Below are positions 50,601 to 63,700 of a DNA stretch of 64,000 nt, piece after piece. The first letter of the stretch is position 1. Every line of letters starts with the position of its first letter. Under the pieces are notes generated by a model. It saw only the letters and a list, made by a program, of their open reading frames with translations. It was not told the DNA's origin and did no database searches. Location: contig CAXHUL010000214.1 in assembly GCA_964019695.1 (NCBI GenBank), positions 1,708,201-1,772,200 on the forward strand, given 5' to 3'. The stretch comes from Loripinus fragilis. Taxonomy: Eukaryota > Mollusca > Bivalvia > Lucinida > Lucinidae. The position numbers were made by a program, and so were the translations under genes.

Positions 50601-52457
50601 AGGTTCTATTCTTGCAATACCTGTTTCTGTTTCATTTGGTTCTATTCTTGCAATACCTGTTTCTGTCTCATTGGGTTCTATTCTTGCAATACCTGTTTCT
50701 GTCTCATTGGGTTCTATTCTTGCAATACCTGTTTCTGTCCCATTAGGTTCTATTCTTGCAATACCTGTTTCTGTCTCATTGGGTTCTATTCTTGCAATAC
50801 CTGTTTCTGTTTCATTGGGTTCTAATCTTGCAATACCTGTTTCTGTCTCATTGGGTTCTATTCTTGCAATACCTGTTTCTGTCTCATTGGGTCCTATTCT
50901 TGCAATACCTGTTTCTGTCTCATTGGGTTCTGTTCTTGCAATACCTATTTCTGTTTCATTTCATTCTATTCTTGCAATACCTGTTTCTGTTTCATTGGGT
51001 TCTAATCTTGCAATACCTGTTTCTGTCTCATTGGGTTCTATTCTTGCAATACCTGTTTCTGTTTCATTGGGTTTCTCTTCTTGCAATACCTGTTTCTGTC
51101 TCATTGGGTTCTATTCTTGCAATACCTGTTTCTGTCTCATTGGGTTCTGTTCTTGCAATACCTGTTTCTGTCTCATTGGGTTCTATTCTTGCAATACCTG
51201 TTTCTGTCTCATTGGGTTCTGTTCTTGCAATACCTATTTCTGTCTTATTGGGTTCTATTCTTGCAATACCTGTTTCTGTCTCATTGGGTTCTATTCTTGC
51301 AATACCTGTTTCTGTCTCATTGGGTTCTGTTCTTGCAATACCTGTTTCTGTCTTATTTGGTTCTATTCTTGCAATACCTGTTTCTGTTTCATTGGGTTCT
51401 ATTCATGCAATACCTGTTTCTGTTTCATTGGGTTCTATTCTTGCAATACCTGTTTCTGTCTCATTGGGTTCTATTCTTGCAATACCTGTTTCTGTCTCAA
51501 TGGGTTCTGTTATTGCAATACCTGTTTCTGTCTCATTGGGTTCTATTCTTGCAATACCTCTATCTATTTCATTGAGTTCTATTCTTGCAATACCTGTTTC
51601 TGTTTCATTGGGTTCTATTCTTGCAATACCTGTTTCTGTTTCATTGGGTTCTATTCTTGCAATACCTGTTTCTGTCTCATTGGGTTCTATTCTTGCAATA
51701 CCTGTTTCTGTCTCATTGGGTTCTATTTCTTGCAATACCTGTTTCTGTCTCATTGGGTTCTGTTCTTGCAATACCTATTTCTGTTTCATTTCATTCTATT
51801 CTTGCAATACCTGTTTCTGTCTCATTGGGTTCTATTTCTGCAATACCTGTTTCTGTCTCTTTGGATTCTATTCTTGCAATACCTTTTTCTTTTTCATTAG
51901 GTTCTATTCTTGCAATACCTGTTTCTGTTTCTTTGGGTTCTATTCTTGCAATACCTGTTTCTGTCTCATTGGGTTCTATTCTTGCAATACCTGTTTCTGT
52001 TTCATTGGGTTCTATTCTTGCAACACCTGTTTCTGTCTCATTGGGTTCTATTCTTGCAATACCTGTTTCTGTCTCATTGGGTTCTATTCTTGCAATACCT
52101 ATTTCTGTCTCATTGGGTCCTATTCTTGCAATACCTGTTTCTGTTTCATTGGGTTCTATTCTTGTAATACCTGTTTCTGTTTCATTGGGTTCTATTCTTG
52201 CAATACCTGTTTCTGTTTCATTGGGTTCTATTCTTGCAATACCTGTTTCTGTCTCATTGGGTTCTATTCTTGCAATACCTGTTTCTGTCTCATTGGGTTC
52301 TATTTCTGCAATACCTGTTTCTGTCTCTTTGGATTCAATTCTTGCAATACCTTTTTCTTTTTCATTAGGTTCTATTCTTGCAATACCTGTTTCTGTTTCA
52401 TTGAGTTCTATTCTTGCAATACCTGTTTCTGTCTCATTGGGTTCTATTCTTGCAATA
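47611..52457 (+). repeat. Duplicated block A, copy 2 (one internal block shorter)
   Basis: The unit order follows 1-6,504, including the paired length variants at about 48,750 (35 bp), 49,161 (37 bp) and 49,811 (37 bp). Only one copy of the 1,621-bp block is present. At 51,350-51,410 it carries TTATTTGG and ATTCATGC, which match the second copy in block A (5,401-5,455). Its upstream neighbour is the divergent island 46,690-47,610. Downstream it switches directly to block H type units at 52,458. Confidence 0.85.
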
Positions 52458-54761
52458 CCTGTTTCTGTCTCATTGGGTTCTATTCTTGCAATACCTATTT
52501 CTGTCTCATTGGGTCCTATTCTTGCAATATCTGTTTCTGTTTCATTGGGTTCTATTCTTGTAATACCTGTTTCTGTTTCATTGGGTTCTATTCTTGCAAT
52601 ACCTGTTTCTGTTTCATTGGGTTCTATTCTTGCAATACCTGTTTCTGTCTCATTGGGTTCTATTCTTGCAATACCTGTTTCTGTCTCATTGGGTTCTATT
52701 CTTGCAATACCTGTTTCTGTCTCATTGGGTCCTATTCTTGCAATACCTGTTTCTGTCTCATTGGGTTCTGTTCTTGCAATACCTATTTCTGTTTCATTTC
52801 ATTCTATTCTTGCAATACCTGTTTCTGTCTCATTGGGTTCTATTTCTGCAATACCTGTTTCTGTCTCTTTGGATTCTATTCTTGCAATACCTTTTTCTTT
52901 TTCATTAGGTTCTATTCTTGCAATACCTGTTTCTGTTTCATTGGGTTCTATTCTTGCAAAACCTGTTTCTGTCTCATTGGGTTCTATTCTTGCAATACCT
53001 GTTTCTGTCTCATTGGGTTCTATTCTTGCAATGCCTGTTTCTGTCTCATTAGGTTCTATTCTTGCAATACCTGTTTCTGTCTCATTGGGTTCTATTCTTG
53101 CAATACCTGTTTCTGTTTCATTGGGTTCTAATCTTGCAATACCTGTTTCTGTCTCATTGGGTTCTATTCTTGCAATACCTGTTTCTGTCTCATTGGGTCC
53201 TATTCTTGCAATACCTGTTTCTGTCTCATTGGGTTCTGTTCTTGCAATACCTATTTCTGTTTCATTTCATTCTATTCTTGCAATACCTGTTTCTGTCTCA
53301 TTGGGTTCTATTTCTGCAATACCTGTTTCTGTCTCTTTGGATTCTATTCTTGCAATACTTTTTTCTTTTTCATTAGGTTCTATTCTTGCAAAACCTGTTT
53401 CTGTTTCATTGGGTTCTATTCTTGCAATACCTGTTTCTGTCTCATTGGGTTCTATTCTTGCAATACCTGTTTCTGTTTCATTGGGTTCTATTCTTGCAAT
53501 ACCTGTTTCTGTCTCATTGGGTTCTATTCTTGCAATACCTGTTTCTGTTTCATTGGGTTCTGTTCTTGCAATACCTGTTTCTGTCTTATTGGGTTCTATT
53601 CTTGCAATACCTGTTTCTGTCTCATTGGGTTCTATTTCTGCAATACCTGTTTCTGTCTCTTTGGATTCAATTCTTGCAATACCTTTTTCTTTTTCATTAG
53701 GTTCTATTCTTGCAATACCTGTTTCTGTTTCATTGAGTTCTATTCTTGCAATACCTGTTTCTGTCTCATTGGGTTCTATTCTTGCAATAACTGTCTCTGT
53801 TTCATTGGGTTCTATTCTTGCAATACCTGTTTCTGTCTCATTGGGTTCTACTCTTGCAATACCTGTTTCTGTCTCATTGGGTTCTGTTCTTACAATACCT
53901 GTTTCTGTCTTATTGGGTTCTATTCTTGCAATACCTGTTTCTGTCTCATTGGGTTCTATTCTTGCAATACCTGTTTCTGTCTCATTGGGTTCTGTTCTTG
54001 CAATACCTGTTTCTGTCTTAATGGGTTCTATTCTTGCAATACCTGTTTCTTTCTCATTGGGTTCTATTCTTGCAATACCTGTTTCTGTTTCATTGAGTTC
54101 TATTCTTGCAATATTTGTTTCTGTCTCATTGGGTTCTATTCTTGCAATACCTGTTTCTGTCTCATTGGGTTCTGTTCTTGCAATACCTGTTTCTGTCTTA
54201 TTGGGTTCTATTCTTGCAATACCTGTTTCTGTCTCATTGGGTTCTGTTCTTGCAATACCTATTTCTGTCTTATTGGGTTCTATTCTTGCAATACCTGTTT
54301 CTGTCTCATTGGGTTCTATTCTTGCAATACCTGTTTCTGTCTCATTGGGTTCTATTCTTGCAATACCTGTTTCTGTCTTATTGGGTTCTATTCTTGCAAT
54401 ACCTGTTTCTGTCTCATTGGGTTCTATTCTTGCAATACCTGTTTCTGTTTCATTGGGTTCTATTCTTGCAATACCTGTTTCTGTCTCATTGGGTTCTATT
54501 CTTGCAATACCTGTTTCTGTCTCATTGGGTTCTGTTCTTGCAATACCTGTTTCTGTCTCATTGGGTTCTATTCTTGCAATACCTCTATCTATTTCATTGA
54601 GTTCTATTCTTGCAATACCTGTTTCTGTCTCATTGGGTCCTATTCTTGCAATACCTGTTTCTGTCTCATTGGGTCCTATTCTTGCAATACCTGTTTCTGT
54701 CTCATTGGGTTCTATTTCTGCAATACCTGTTTCAGTCTCTTTGGATTCTATTCTTGCAATA
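52458..54761 (+). repeat. Block H, copy 2
   Basis: This joins block A copy 2 to block B copy 2. It matches 9,783-12,086, and equally well the corresponding part of block C copy 2 near 17.0-19.3 kb. A private TTCTACTC change lies near 53,850. The unit at 54,731-54,780 with TTTCAGTCTC followed by CCTTTTTC matches 21,240-21,288 rather than 12,086. Confidence 0.8.
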
Positions 54762-54781
54762 CCTTTTTCTTTTTCATTAGG

Positions 54782-57700
54782 TTCTATTCTTGCAATACCT
54801 GTTTCTGTTTCATTTGGTTCTATTCTTGCAATACCTGTTATTGTCTCATTGGGTTCTATTCTTGCAATACCTGTTTCTGTCTCATTGGGTTCTATTATTG
54901 CAATACCTGTTTCTGTCTCATTAGGTTCTATTCTTGCAATACCTGTTTCTGTCTCATTGGGTTCTATTTTTGCAATACCTGTTTCTGTCTCATTGGGTTA
55001 TATTCTTGCAATACCTGTTTCTGTCTCATTGGGTTCTATTCTTGCAATACCTGTTTCTGTCTCATTGGGTCCTATTCTTGCAATACCTGTTTCTGTCTCA
55101 TTGGGTTCTGTTCTTGCAATACCTATTTCTGTTTCATTTCATTCTATTCTTGCAATACCTGTTTCTGTCTCATTGGGTTCTATTTCTGCAATACCTGTTT
55201 CTGTCTCTTTGGATTCTATTCTTGCAATACCTTTTTCTTTTTCATTAGGTCCTATTCTTGCAATACCTGTTTCTGTTTCATTGGGTTCTATTCTTGTAAT
55301 ACCTGTTTCTGTTTCATTGGGTTTTATTCTTGCAATACCTGTTTCTGTTTCATTGGGTTCTATTCTTGCAATAACTGTTTCTGTCTCATTGGGTTCTATT
55401 CTTGCAATACCTGTTTCTGTCTCATTGGGTTCTATTCTTGCAATACCTGTTTCTGTCTCATTGGGTTCTATTCTTGCAATACCTGTTTCTGTCTCATTGG
55501 GTTCTATTTTTGCAATACCTGTTTCTGTCTCATTGGGTTCTATTCTTGCAATACCTGTTTCTGTCTCATTGGGTTCTATTCTTGCAATACCTGTTTCTGT
55601 CTCATTGGGTTCTATTTTTGCAATACCTGTTTCTGTCTCATTGGGTTCTATTCTTGCAATACCTGTTTCTGTTTCATTGGGTTCTATTCTTGCAATACCT
55701 GTTTCTGTTTCATTGGGTTCTATTCTTGCAATACCTGTTTCTGTCTCATTGGGTTCTATTCTTGCAATACCTGTTTCTGTCTCATTGGGTTCTATTCTTG
55801 CAATACCTGTTTCTGTCTCATTGGGTTCTATTCTTGCAATACCTGTTTCTGTCTCATTGGGTCCTATTCTTGCAATACCTGTTTCTGTCTCATTGGGTTC
55901 TGTTCTTGCAATACCTATTTCTGTTTCATTTCATTCTATTCTTGCAATACCTGTTTCTGTCTCATTGGGTTCTATTTCTGCAATACCTGTTTCTGTCTCT
56001 TTGGATTCTTTTCTTGCAACACCTTTTTCTTTTTCATTAGGTTCTATTCTTGCAATACCTGTTTCTGTTTCATTGGGTTCTATTCTTGCAATACCTGTTT
56101 CTGTCTCATTGGGTTCTATTCTTGCAATACCTGTTTCTGTTTCATTGGGTTCTATTCTTGTAATACCTGTTTCTGTTTCATTGGGTTCTATTCTTGCAAT
56201 ACCTGTTTCTGTTTCATTGGCTTCTATTCTTGCAATACCTGTTTCTGTCTCATTGGGTTCTATTCTTGCAATACCTGTTTCTGTCTCATTGGGTTCTATT
56301 CTTGCAATACCTGTTTCTGTCTCATTGGGTTCTATTCTTGCAATACCTGTTTCTGTCTCATTGGGTCCTATTCTTGCAATACCTGTTTCTGTCTCATTGG
56401 GTTCTGTTCTTGCAATACCTATTTCTGTTTCATTTCTATCTATTCTTGCAATACCTGTTTCTGTCTCATTGGGTTCTATTTTTGCAATACCTGTTTCTGT
56501 CTCTTTGGATTCTATTCTTGCAATACCTGTTTCTGTCTCATTGGGTTCTGTTCTTGCAATACCTATTTCTGTTTCATTTCATTCTATTCTTGCAATACCT
56601 GTTTCTGTCTCATTGGGTTCTATTTCTGCAATACCTGTTTCTGTCTCTTTGGATTCTATTCTTGCAATACCTTTTTCTTTTTCATTAGGTTCTATTCTTG
56701 CAATACCTGTTTCTGTCTCATTGGGTTCTATTCTTGCAATACCTGTTTCTGTCTCATTGGGTTCTATTCTTGCAATACCTGTTTCTGTTTCATTGGGTTG
56801 TATTCTTGCAATACCTATTTCTGTCTCATTGGGTTCTATTCTTGCAATACCTGTTTCTGTCTCATTAGGTTCTATTCTTGCAATACCTGTTTCTGTCTCA
56901 TTGGGTTCTATTCTTACAATACCTGTTTCTGTCTCATTGGGTTCTATTCTTGCAATACCTGTTTCTGTCTCATTAGGTTCTATTCTTGCAATACCTGTTT
57001 CTGTCTCATTGGGTTTCATTTCTTGCAATACCTGTTTCTGTCTCATTGGGTTCTATTCTTACAATACCTGTTTCTGTCTCATTGGGTTCTATTCTTGCAA
57101 TACCTGTTTCTGTCTCATTGGGTTCTATTCTTGCAATACCTGTTTCTGTCTCAATGGGTCCTATTCTTGCAATACCTGTTTCTGTCTCATTGGGTTCTAT
57201 ATGGCAATACCTATTTCTGTTTCATTTCATTCTATTCTTGCAATACCTGTTTCTGTCTCATTGGGTTCTATTTCTGCAATACCTGTTTCTGTCTCTTTGG
57301 ATTCTATTCTTGCAATACCTTTTTCTTTTTCATTAGGTTCTATTCTTGCAATACCTGTTTCTGTTTCATTGGGTTCTATTCTTGCAATACCTGTTTCTGT
57401 CTCATTGGGTTCTATTCTTGCAATACCTGTTTCTGTTTCATTGGGTTCTATTCCTGCAATACCTGTTTCTGTCTCATTGGGTTCTATTCTTGCAATACCT
57501 GTTTCTGTCTCATTGGGTTCTATTCTTGCAATACCTATTTCTGTCTCATTGGGTCCTATTCTTGCAATACATGTTTCTGTTTCATTGGGTTCTATTCTTG
57601 TAATACCTGTTTCTGTTTCATTGGGTTCTATTCTTGCAATACCTGTTTCTGTTTCATTGGGTTCTATTCTTGCAATACCTGTTTCTGTCTCATTAGGTTC

Positions 57701-60700
57701 TATTCTTGCAATACCTGTTTCTGTCTCATTGGGTTCTATTCTTACAATACCTGTTTCTGTCTCATTGGGTTCTATTCTTGCAATACCTGTTTCTGTCTCA
57801 TTGGGTTCTATTCTTGCAATACCTGTTTCTGTCTCATTGGGTTCTATTCTTGCAATACCTGTTTCTGTCTCATTGGGTCCTATTCTTGCAATACCTGTTT
57901 CTGTCTCATTGGGTTCTATTCTTGCAATACCTATTTCTGTTTCATTTCATTCTATTCTTGCAATACCTGTTTCTGTCTCATTGGGTTCTATTTCTGCAAT
58001 ACCTGTTTCTGTCTCTTTGGATTCTATTCTTGCAATACCTATTTCTTTTTCATTAGGTTCTATTCTTGCAATACCTGTTTCTGTTTCATTTGGTTCTATT
58101 CTTGCAATACCTGTTTCTGTCTCATTGGGTTCTATTCTTGCAATACCTGTTTCTGTCTCATTGGGTTCTATTCTTGCAATACCTGTTTCTGTCTCATTAG
58201 GTTCTATTCTTGCAATACCTGTTTCTGTCTCATTGGGTTCTATTCTTGCAATACCTATTTCTGTTTCATTTCATTCTATTCTTGCAATACCTGTTTCTGT
58301 TTCATTGGGTTCTAATCTTGCAAAACCTGTTTCTGTCTCATTGGGTTCTATTCTTGCAATACCTGTTTCTGTTTCATTGGGTTTCTCTTCTTGCAATACC
58401 TGTTTCTGTCTCATTGGGTTCTATTCTTGCAATACCTGTTTCTGTCTCATTGGGTTCTGTTCTTGCAATACCTGTTTCTGTCTCATTGGGTTCTATTCTT
58501 GCAATACCTGTTTCTGTCTCATTGGGTTCTGTTCTTGCAATACCTATTTCTGTCTTATTGGGTTCTATTCTTGCAATACCTGTTTCTGTCTCATTGGGTT
58601 CTATTCTTGCAATACCTGTTTCTGTCTCATTGGGTTCTGTTCTTGCAATACCTGTTTCTGTCTTATTGGGTTCTATTCTTGCAATACCTGTTTCTGTTTC
58701 ATTGGGTTCTATTCTTGCAATACCTGTTTCTGTTTCATTGGGTTCTATTCTTGCAATACCTGTTTCTGTCTCATTGGGTTCTATTCTTGCAATACCTGTT
58801 TCTGTCTCATTGGGTTCTGTTCTTGCAATACCTGTTTCTGTCTCATTGGGTTCTATTCTTGCAATACCTGTTTCTCTCTCATTGGGTTCTGTTCTTGCAA
58901 TACCTGTTTCTGTCTCATTGGGTTCTATTCTTGCAATACCTCTATCTATTTCATTGAGTTCTATTCTTGCAATACCTGTTTCTGTTTCATTGGGTTCTAT
59001 TCTTGCAATACCTGTTTCTGTTTCATTGGGTTCTATTCTTGCAATACCTGTTTCTGTCTCATTGGGTTCTATTCTTGCAATACCTGTTTCTGTCTCATTG
59101 GGTTCTATTTCTTGCAATACCTGTTTCTGTCTCATTAGGTTCTGTTCTTGCAATACCTATTTCTGTTTCATTTCATTCTATTCTTGCAATACCTGTTTCT
59201 GTGTCATTGGGTTCTATTTCTGCAATACCTGTTTCTGTCTCTTTGGATTCTATTCTTGCAATACCTTTTTCTTTTTCATTAGGTTCTATTCTTGCAATAC
59301 CTGTTTCTGTTTCATTGGGTTCTATTCTTGCAATACCTGTTTCTGTCTCATTGGGTTCTATTCTTGCAATACCTGTTTCTGTTTCATTGGGTTCTATTTT
59401 GCAATACCTGTTTCTGTCTCATTGGGTTATATTCTTGCAATACCTGTTTCTGTCTCATTGGGTTCTATTCTTGCAATACCTATTGCTGTCTCTTTGGGTC
59501 CTATTCTTGCAATACCTGTTTCTGTTTCATTGGGTTCTATTCTTGTAATACCTGTTTCTGTTTCATTGGGTTCTATTCTTGCAATACCTGTTTCTGTTTC
59601 ATTGGGTTCTATTCTTGCAATACCTGTTTCTGTCTCATTGGGTTCTATTCTTGCAATACCTGTTTCTGTCTCATTGGGTTCTATTCTTGCAATACCTGTT
59701 TCTGTCTCATTGGGTCCTATTCTTGCAATACCTGTTTCTGTCTCATTGGGTTCTGTTCTTGCAATACCTATTTCTGTTTCATTTCATTCTATTCTTGCAA
59801 TACCTGTTTCTGTCTCATTGGGTTCTATTTCTGCAATACCTGTTTCTGTCTCTTTGGATTCTATTCTTGCAATACCTTTTTCTTTTTCATTAGGTTCTAT
59901 TCTTGCAATACCTGTTTCTGTTTCATTGGGTTCTATTCTTGCAAAACCTGTTTCTGTCTCATTGGGTTCTATTCTTGCAATACCTGTTTCTGTCTCATTG
60001 GGTTCTATTCTTGCAATACCTGTTTCTGTCTCATTAGGTTCTATTCTTGCAATACCTGTTTCTGTCTCATTGGGTTCTATTCTTGCAATACCTGTTTCTG
60101 TTTCATTGGGTTCTAATCTTGCAATACCTGTTTCTGTCTCATTGGGTTCTATTCTTGCAATACCTGTTTCTGTCTCATTGGGTCCTATTCTTGCAATACC
60201 TGTTTCTGTCTCATTGGGTTCTGTTCTTGCAATACCTATTTCTGTTTCATTTCATTCTATTCTTGCAATACCTGTTTCTGTCTCATTGGGTTCTATTTCT
60301 GCAATACCTGTTTCTGTCTCTTTGGATTCTATTCTTGCAATACTTTTTTTCTTTTTCATTAGGTTCTATTCTTGCAAAACCTGTTTCTGGTTCATTGGGT
60401 TCTATTCTTGCAATACCTGTTTCTGTCTCATTGGGTTCTATTCTTGCAATACCTGTTTCTGTTTCATTGGGTTCTATTCTTGCAATACCTGTTTCTGTCT
60501 CATTGGGTTCTATTCTTGCAATACCTGTTTCTGTTTTATTGGGTTCTGTTCTTGCAATACCTGTTTCTGTCTTATTGGGTTCTATTCTTGCAATACCTGT
60601 TTCTGTCTCATTGGGTTCTATTTCTGCAATACCTGTTTCTGTCTCTTTGGATTCAATTCTTGCAATACCTTTTTCTTTTTCATTAGGTTCTATTCTTGCA

Positions 60701-63700
60701 ATTCCTATTTCTGTTTCATTGAGTTCTATTCTTGCAATACCTGTTTCTGTCTCATTGGGTTCTATTCTTGCAATAACTGTCTCTGTTTCATTGGGTTCTA
60801 TTCTTGCAATACCTGTTTCTGTCTCATTGGGTTCTATTCTTGCAATACCTGTTTCTGTCTCATTGGGTTCTGTTCTTACAATACCTGTTTCTGTCTTATT
60901 GGGTTCTATTCTTGCAATACCTGTTTCTGTCTCATTGGGTTCTATTCTTGCAATACCTGTTTCTGTCTCATTGGGTTCTGTTCTTGCAATACCTGTTTCT
61001 GTCTTAATGGGTTCTATTCTTGCAATACCTGTTTCTGTCTCATTGGGTTCTATTCTTGCAATACCTGTTTCTGTTTCATTGGGTTCTATTCTTGCAATAC
61101 CTGTTTCTGTCTCATTGGGTTCTATTCTTGCAATACCTGTTTCTGTCTCATTGGGTTCTGTTCTTGCAATACCTGTTTCTGTCTTATTGGGTTCTATTCT
61201 TGCAATACCTGTTTCTGTCTCATTGGGTTCTGTTCTTGCAATACCTATTTCTGTCTTATTGGGTTCTATTCTTGCAATACCTGTTTCTGTCTCATTGGGT
61301 TCTATTCTTGCAATACCTGTTTCTGTCTCATTGGGTTCTATTCTTGCAATACCTGTTTCTGTCTTATTGGGTTCTATTCTTGCAATACCTGTTTCTGTCT
61401 CATTGGGTTCTATTCTTGCAATACCTGTTTCTGTTTCATTGGGTTCTATTCTTGCAATACCTGTTTCTGTCTCATTGGGTTCTATTCTTGCAATACCTGT
61501 TTCTGTCTCATTGGGTTCTGTTCTTGCAATACCTGTTTCTGTCTCATTGGGTTCTATTTTTGCAATACCTCTATCTATTTCATTGAGTTCTATTCTTGCA
61601 ATACCCGTTTCTGTCTCATTGGGTCCTATTCTTGCAATACCTGTTTCTGTCTCATTGGGTCCTATTCTTGCAATACCTGTTTCTATCTCATTGGGTTCTA
61701 TTTCTGCAATACCTGTTTCAGTCTCTTTGGATTCTATTCTTGCAATACCTTTTTCTTTTTCATTAGGTTCTATTCTTGCAATACTTGTTTCTGTTTCATT
61801 TGGTTCTATTCTTGCAATACCTGTTTCTGTCTCATTGGGTTCTATTCTTGCAATACCTGTTTCTGTCTCATTGGGTTCTATTCTTGCAATACCTGTTTCT
61901 GTCTCATTAGGTTCTATTCTTGCAATACCTGTTTCTGTCTAATTGGGTTCTATTCTTGCAATACCTGTTTCTGTCTCATTGGGTTATATTCTTGCAATAC
62001 CTGTTTCTGTCTCATTGGGTTCTATTCTTGCAATACCTGTTTCTGTCTCATTGGGTTCTATTCTTGCAATACCTGTTTCTGTTTTATTGGGTTCTGTTCT
62101 TGCAATACCTGTTTCTGTCGTATTGGGTTCTATTCTTGCAATACCTGTTTCTGTCTCATTGGGTTCTATTTCTGCAATACCTGTTTCTGTCTCTTTGGAT
62201 TCAATTCTGGCAATACCTTTTTCTTTTTCATTAGGTTCTATTCTTGCAATACCTGTTTCTGTTTCATTGAGTTCTATTCTTGCAATACCTGTTTCTGTCT
62301 CATTGGGTTCTATTCTTGCAATAACTGTCTCTGTTTCATTGGGTTCTATTCTTGCAATACCTGTTTCTGTCTCATTGGGTTCTATTCTTGCAATACCTGT
62401 TTCTGTCTCATTGGGTTCTGTTCTTACAATACCTGTTGCTGTCTTATTGGGTTCTATTCTTGCAATACCTGTTTCTATCTCATTGGGTTCTATTCTTGCA
62501 ATACCTGTTTCTGTCTCATTGGGTTCTGTTCTTGCAATACCTGTTTCTGTCTTAATGGGTTCTATTCTTGCAATACCTGTTTCTGTCTCATTGGGTTCTA
62601 TTCTTGCAATACCTGTTTCTGTTTCATTGGGTTCTATTCTTGCAATACCTGTTTCTGTCTCATTGGGTTCTATTCTTGCAATACCTGTTTCTGTCTCATT
62701 GGGTTCTGTTCTTGCAATACCTGTTTCTGTCTTATTGGGTTCTATTCTTGCAATACCTGTTTCTGTCTCATTGGGTTCTGTTCTTGCAATACCTATTTCT
62801 GTCTTATTGGGTTCTATTCTTGCAATACCTGTTTCTGTCTCATTGGGTTCTATTCTTGCAATACCTGTTTCTGTCTCATTGGGTTCTATTCTTGCAATAC
62901 CTGTTTCTGTCTTATTGGGTTCTATTCTTGCAATACCTGTTTCTGTCTCATTGGGTTCTATTCTTGCAATACCTGTTTCTGTTTCATTGGGTTCTATTCT
63001 TGCAATACCTGTTTCTGTCTCATTGGGTTCTATTCTTGCAATACCTGTTTCTGTCTCATTGGGTTCTGTTCTTGCAATACCTGTTTCTGTCTCATTGGGT
63101 TCTATTTTTGCAATACCTCTATCTATTTCATTGAGTTCTATTCTTGCAATACCTGTTTCTGTCTCATTGGGTCCTATTCTTGCAATACCTGTTTCTGTCT
63201 CATTGGGTCCTATTCTTGCAATACCTGTTTCTATCTCATTGGGTTCTATTTCTGCAATACCTGTTTCAGTCTCTTTGGATTCTATTCTTGCAATACCTTT
63301 TTCTTTTTCATTAGGTTCTATTCTTGCAATACCTGTTTCTGTTTCATTTGGTTCTATTCTTGCAATACCTGTTTCTGTCTCATTGGGTTCTATTCTTGCA
63401 ATACCTGTTTCTGTCTCATTGGGTTCTATTCTTGCAATACCTGTTTCTGTCTCATTAGGTTCTATTCTTGCAATACCTGTTTCTGTCTCATTGGGTTCTA
63501 TTCTTGCAATACCTGTTTCTGTCTCATTGGGTTATATTCTTGCAATACCTGTTTCTGTCTCATTGGGTTCTATTCTTGCAATACCTGTTTCTGTCTCATT
63601 GGGTCCTATTCTTGCAATACCTGTTTCTGTCTCATTGGGTTCTATTCTTGCAATACCTGTTTCTGTCTCATTGGGTTCTGTTCTTGCAATACCTATTTCT

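Larger units (their letters stand above)
23731..57030 (+). repeat. 37-bp unit class TTTCATTTCTTGC, 4 copies
   Basis: One-base-longer units beginning TTTCATTTCTTGC lie near 23,741, 30,075, 37,491 and 57,015. The first three blocks are related through blocks F and B; the 37.5 kb copy marks an additional related segment. Confidence 0.88.
1588..58394 (+). repeat. 37-bp unit class TTTCTCTTCTTGC, 11 copies
   Basis: A unit beginning TTTCTCTTCTTGC instead of TTCTATTCTTGC gains one base. Copies lie near 1,588, 3,500, 5,110, 25,107, 31,443, 39,150, 40,770, 46,280, 49,161, 51,071 and 58,381. Most are followed 650-730 bp downstream by the TTCTATTTCTTGC class. It shifts every reading frame passing through it. 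All copies lie in segments related by duplication, so one founding event is likely. Confidence 0.9.
2237..59115 (+). repeat. 37-bp unit class TTCTATTTCTTGC, 13 copies
   Basis: A single T gain gives TTCTATTTCTTGC. Copies lie near 2,241, 5,771, 7,605, 9,441, 14,841, 16,681, 25,831, 32,163, 41,421, 44,191, 49,811, 51,721 and 59,101. On the - strand these shifts bring in the out-of-frame Met codons at which most of the longer open frames begin. This shows that those starts are made by the indel and not by a gene. Confidence 0.9.
23919..59400 (+). repeat. 35-bp unit classes TTCTATATGGC and TTCTATTTTGC, 3 copies each
   Basis: TTCTATATGGC lies near 23,921, 30,261 and 57,200. TTCTATTTTGC lies near 26,121, 32,455 and 59,395. 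Each class occurs once per copy of block F or B, so both deletions predate those duplications and were carried along unchanged. Confidence 0.88.
27061..60360 (+). repeat. 37-bp poly-T unit class CTTTTTTTCTTTTTC, 3 copies
   Basis: A T gain in the poly-T unit lies near 27,066, 33,403 and 60,342, again one per block F or B copy. The related poly-T unit without the gain occurs near 10,681, 17,919, 42,659 and 53,358. This gain looks like replication slippage on a T run and is the longest homopyrimidine run I noticed. Confidence 0.88.
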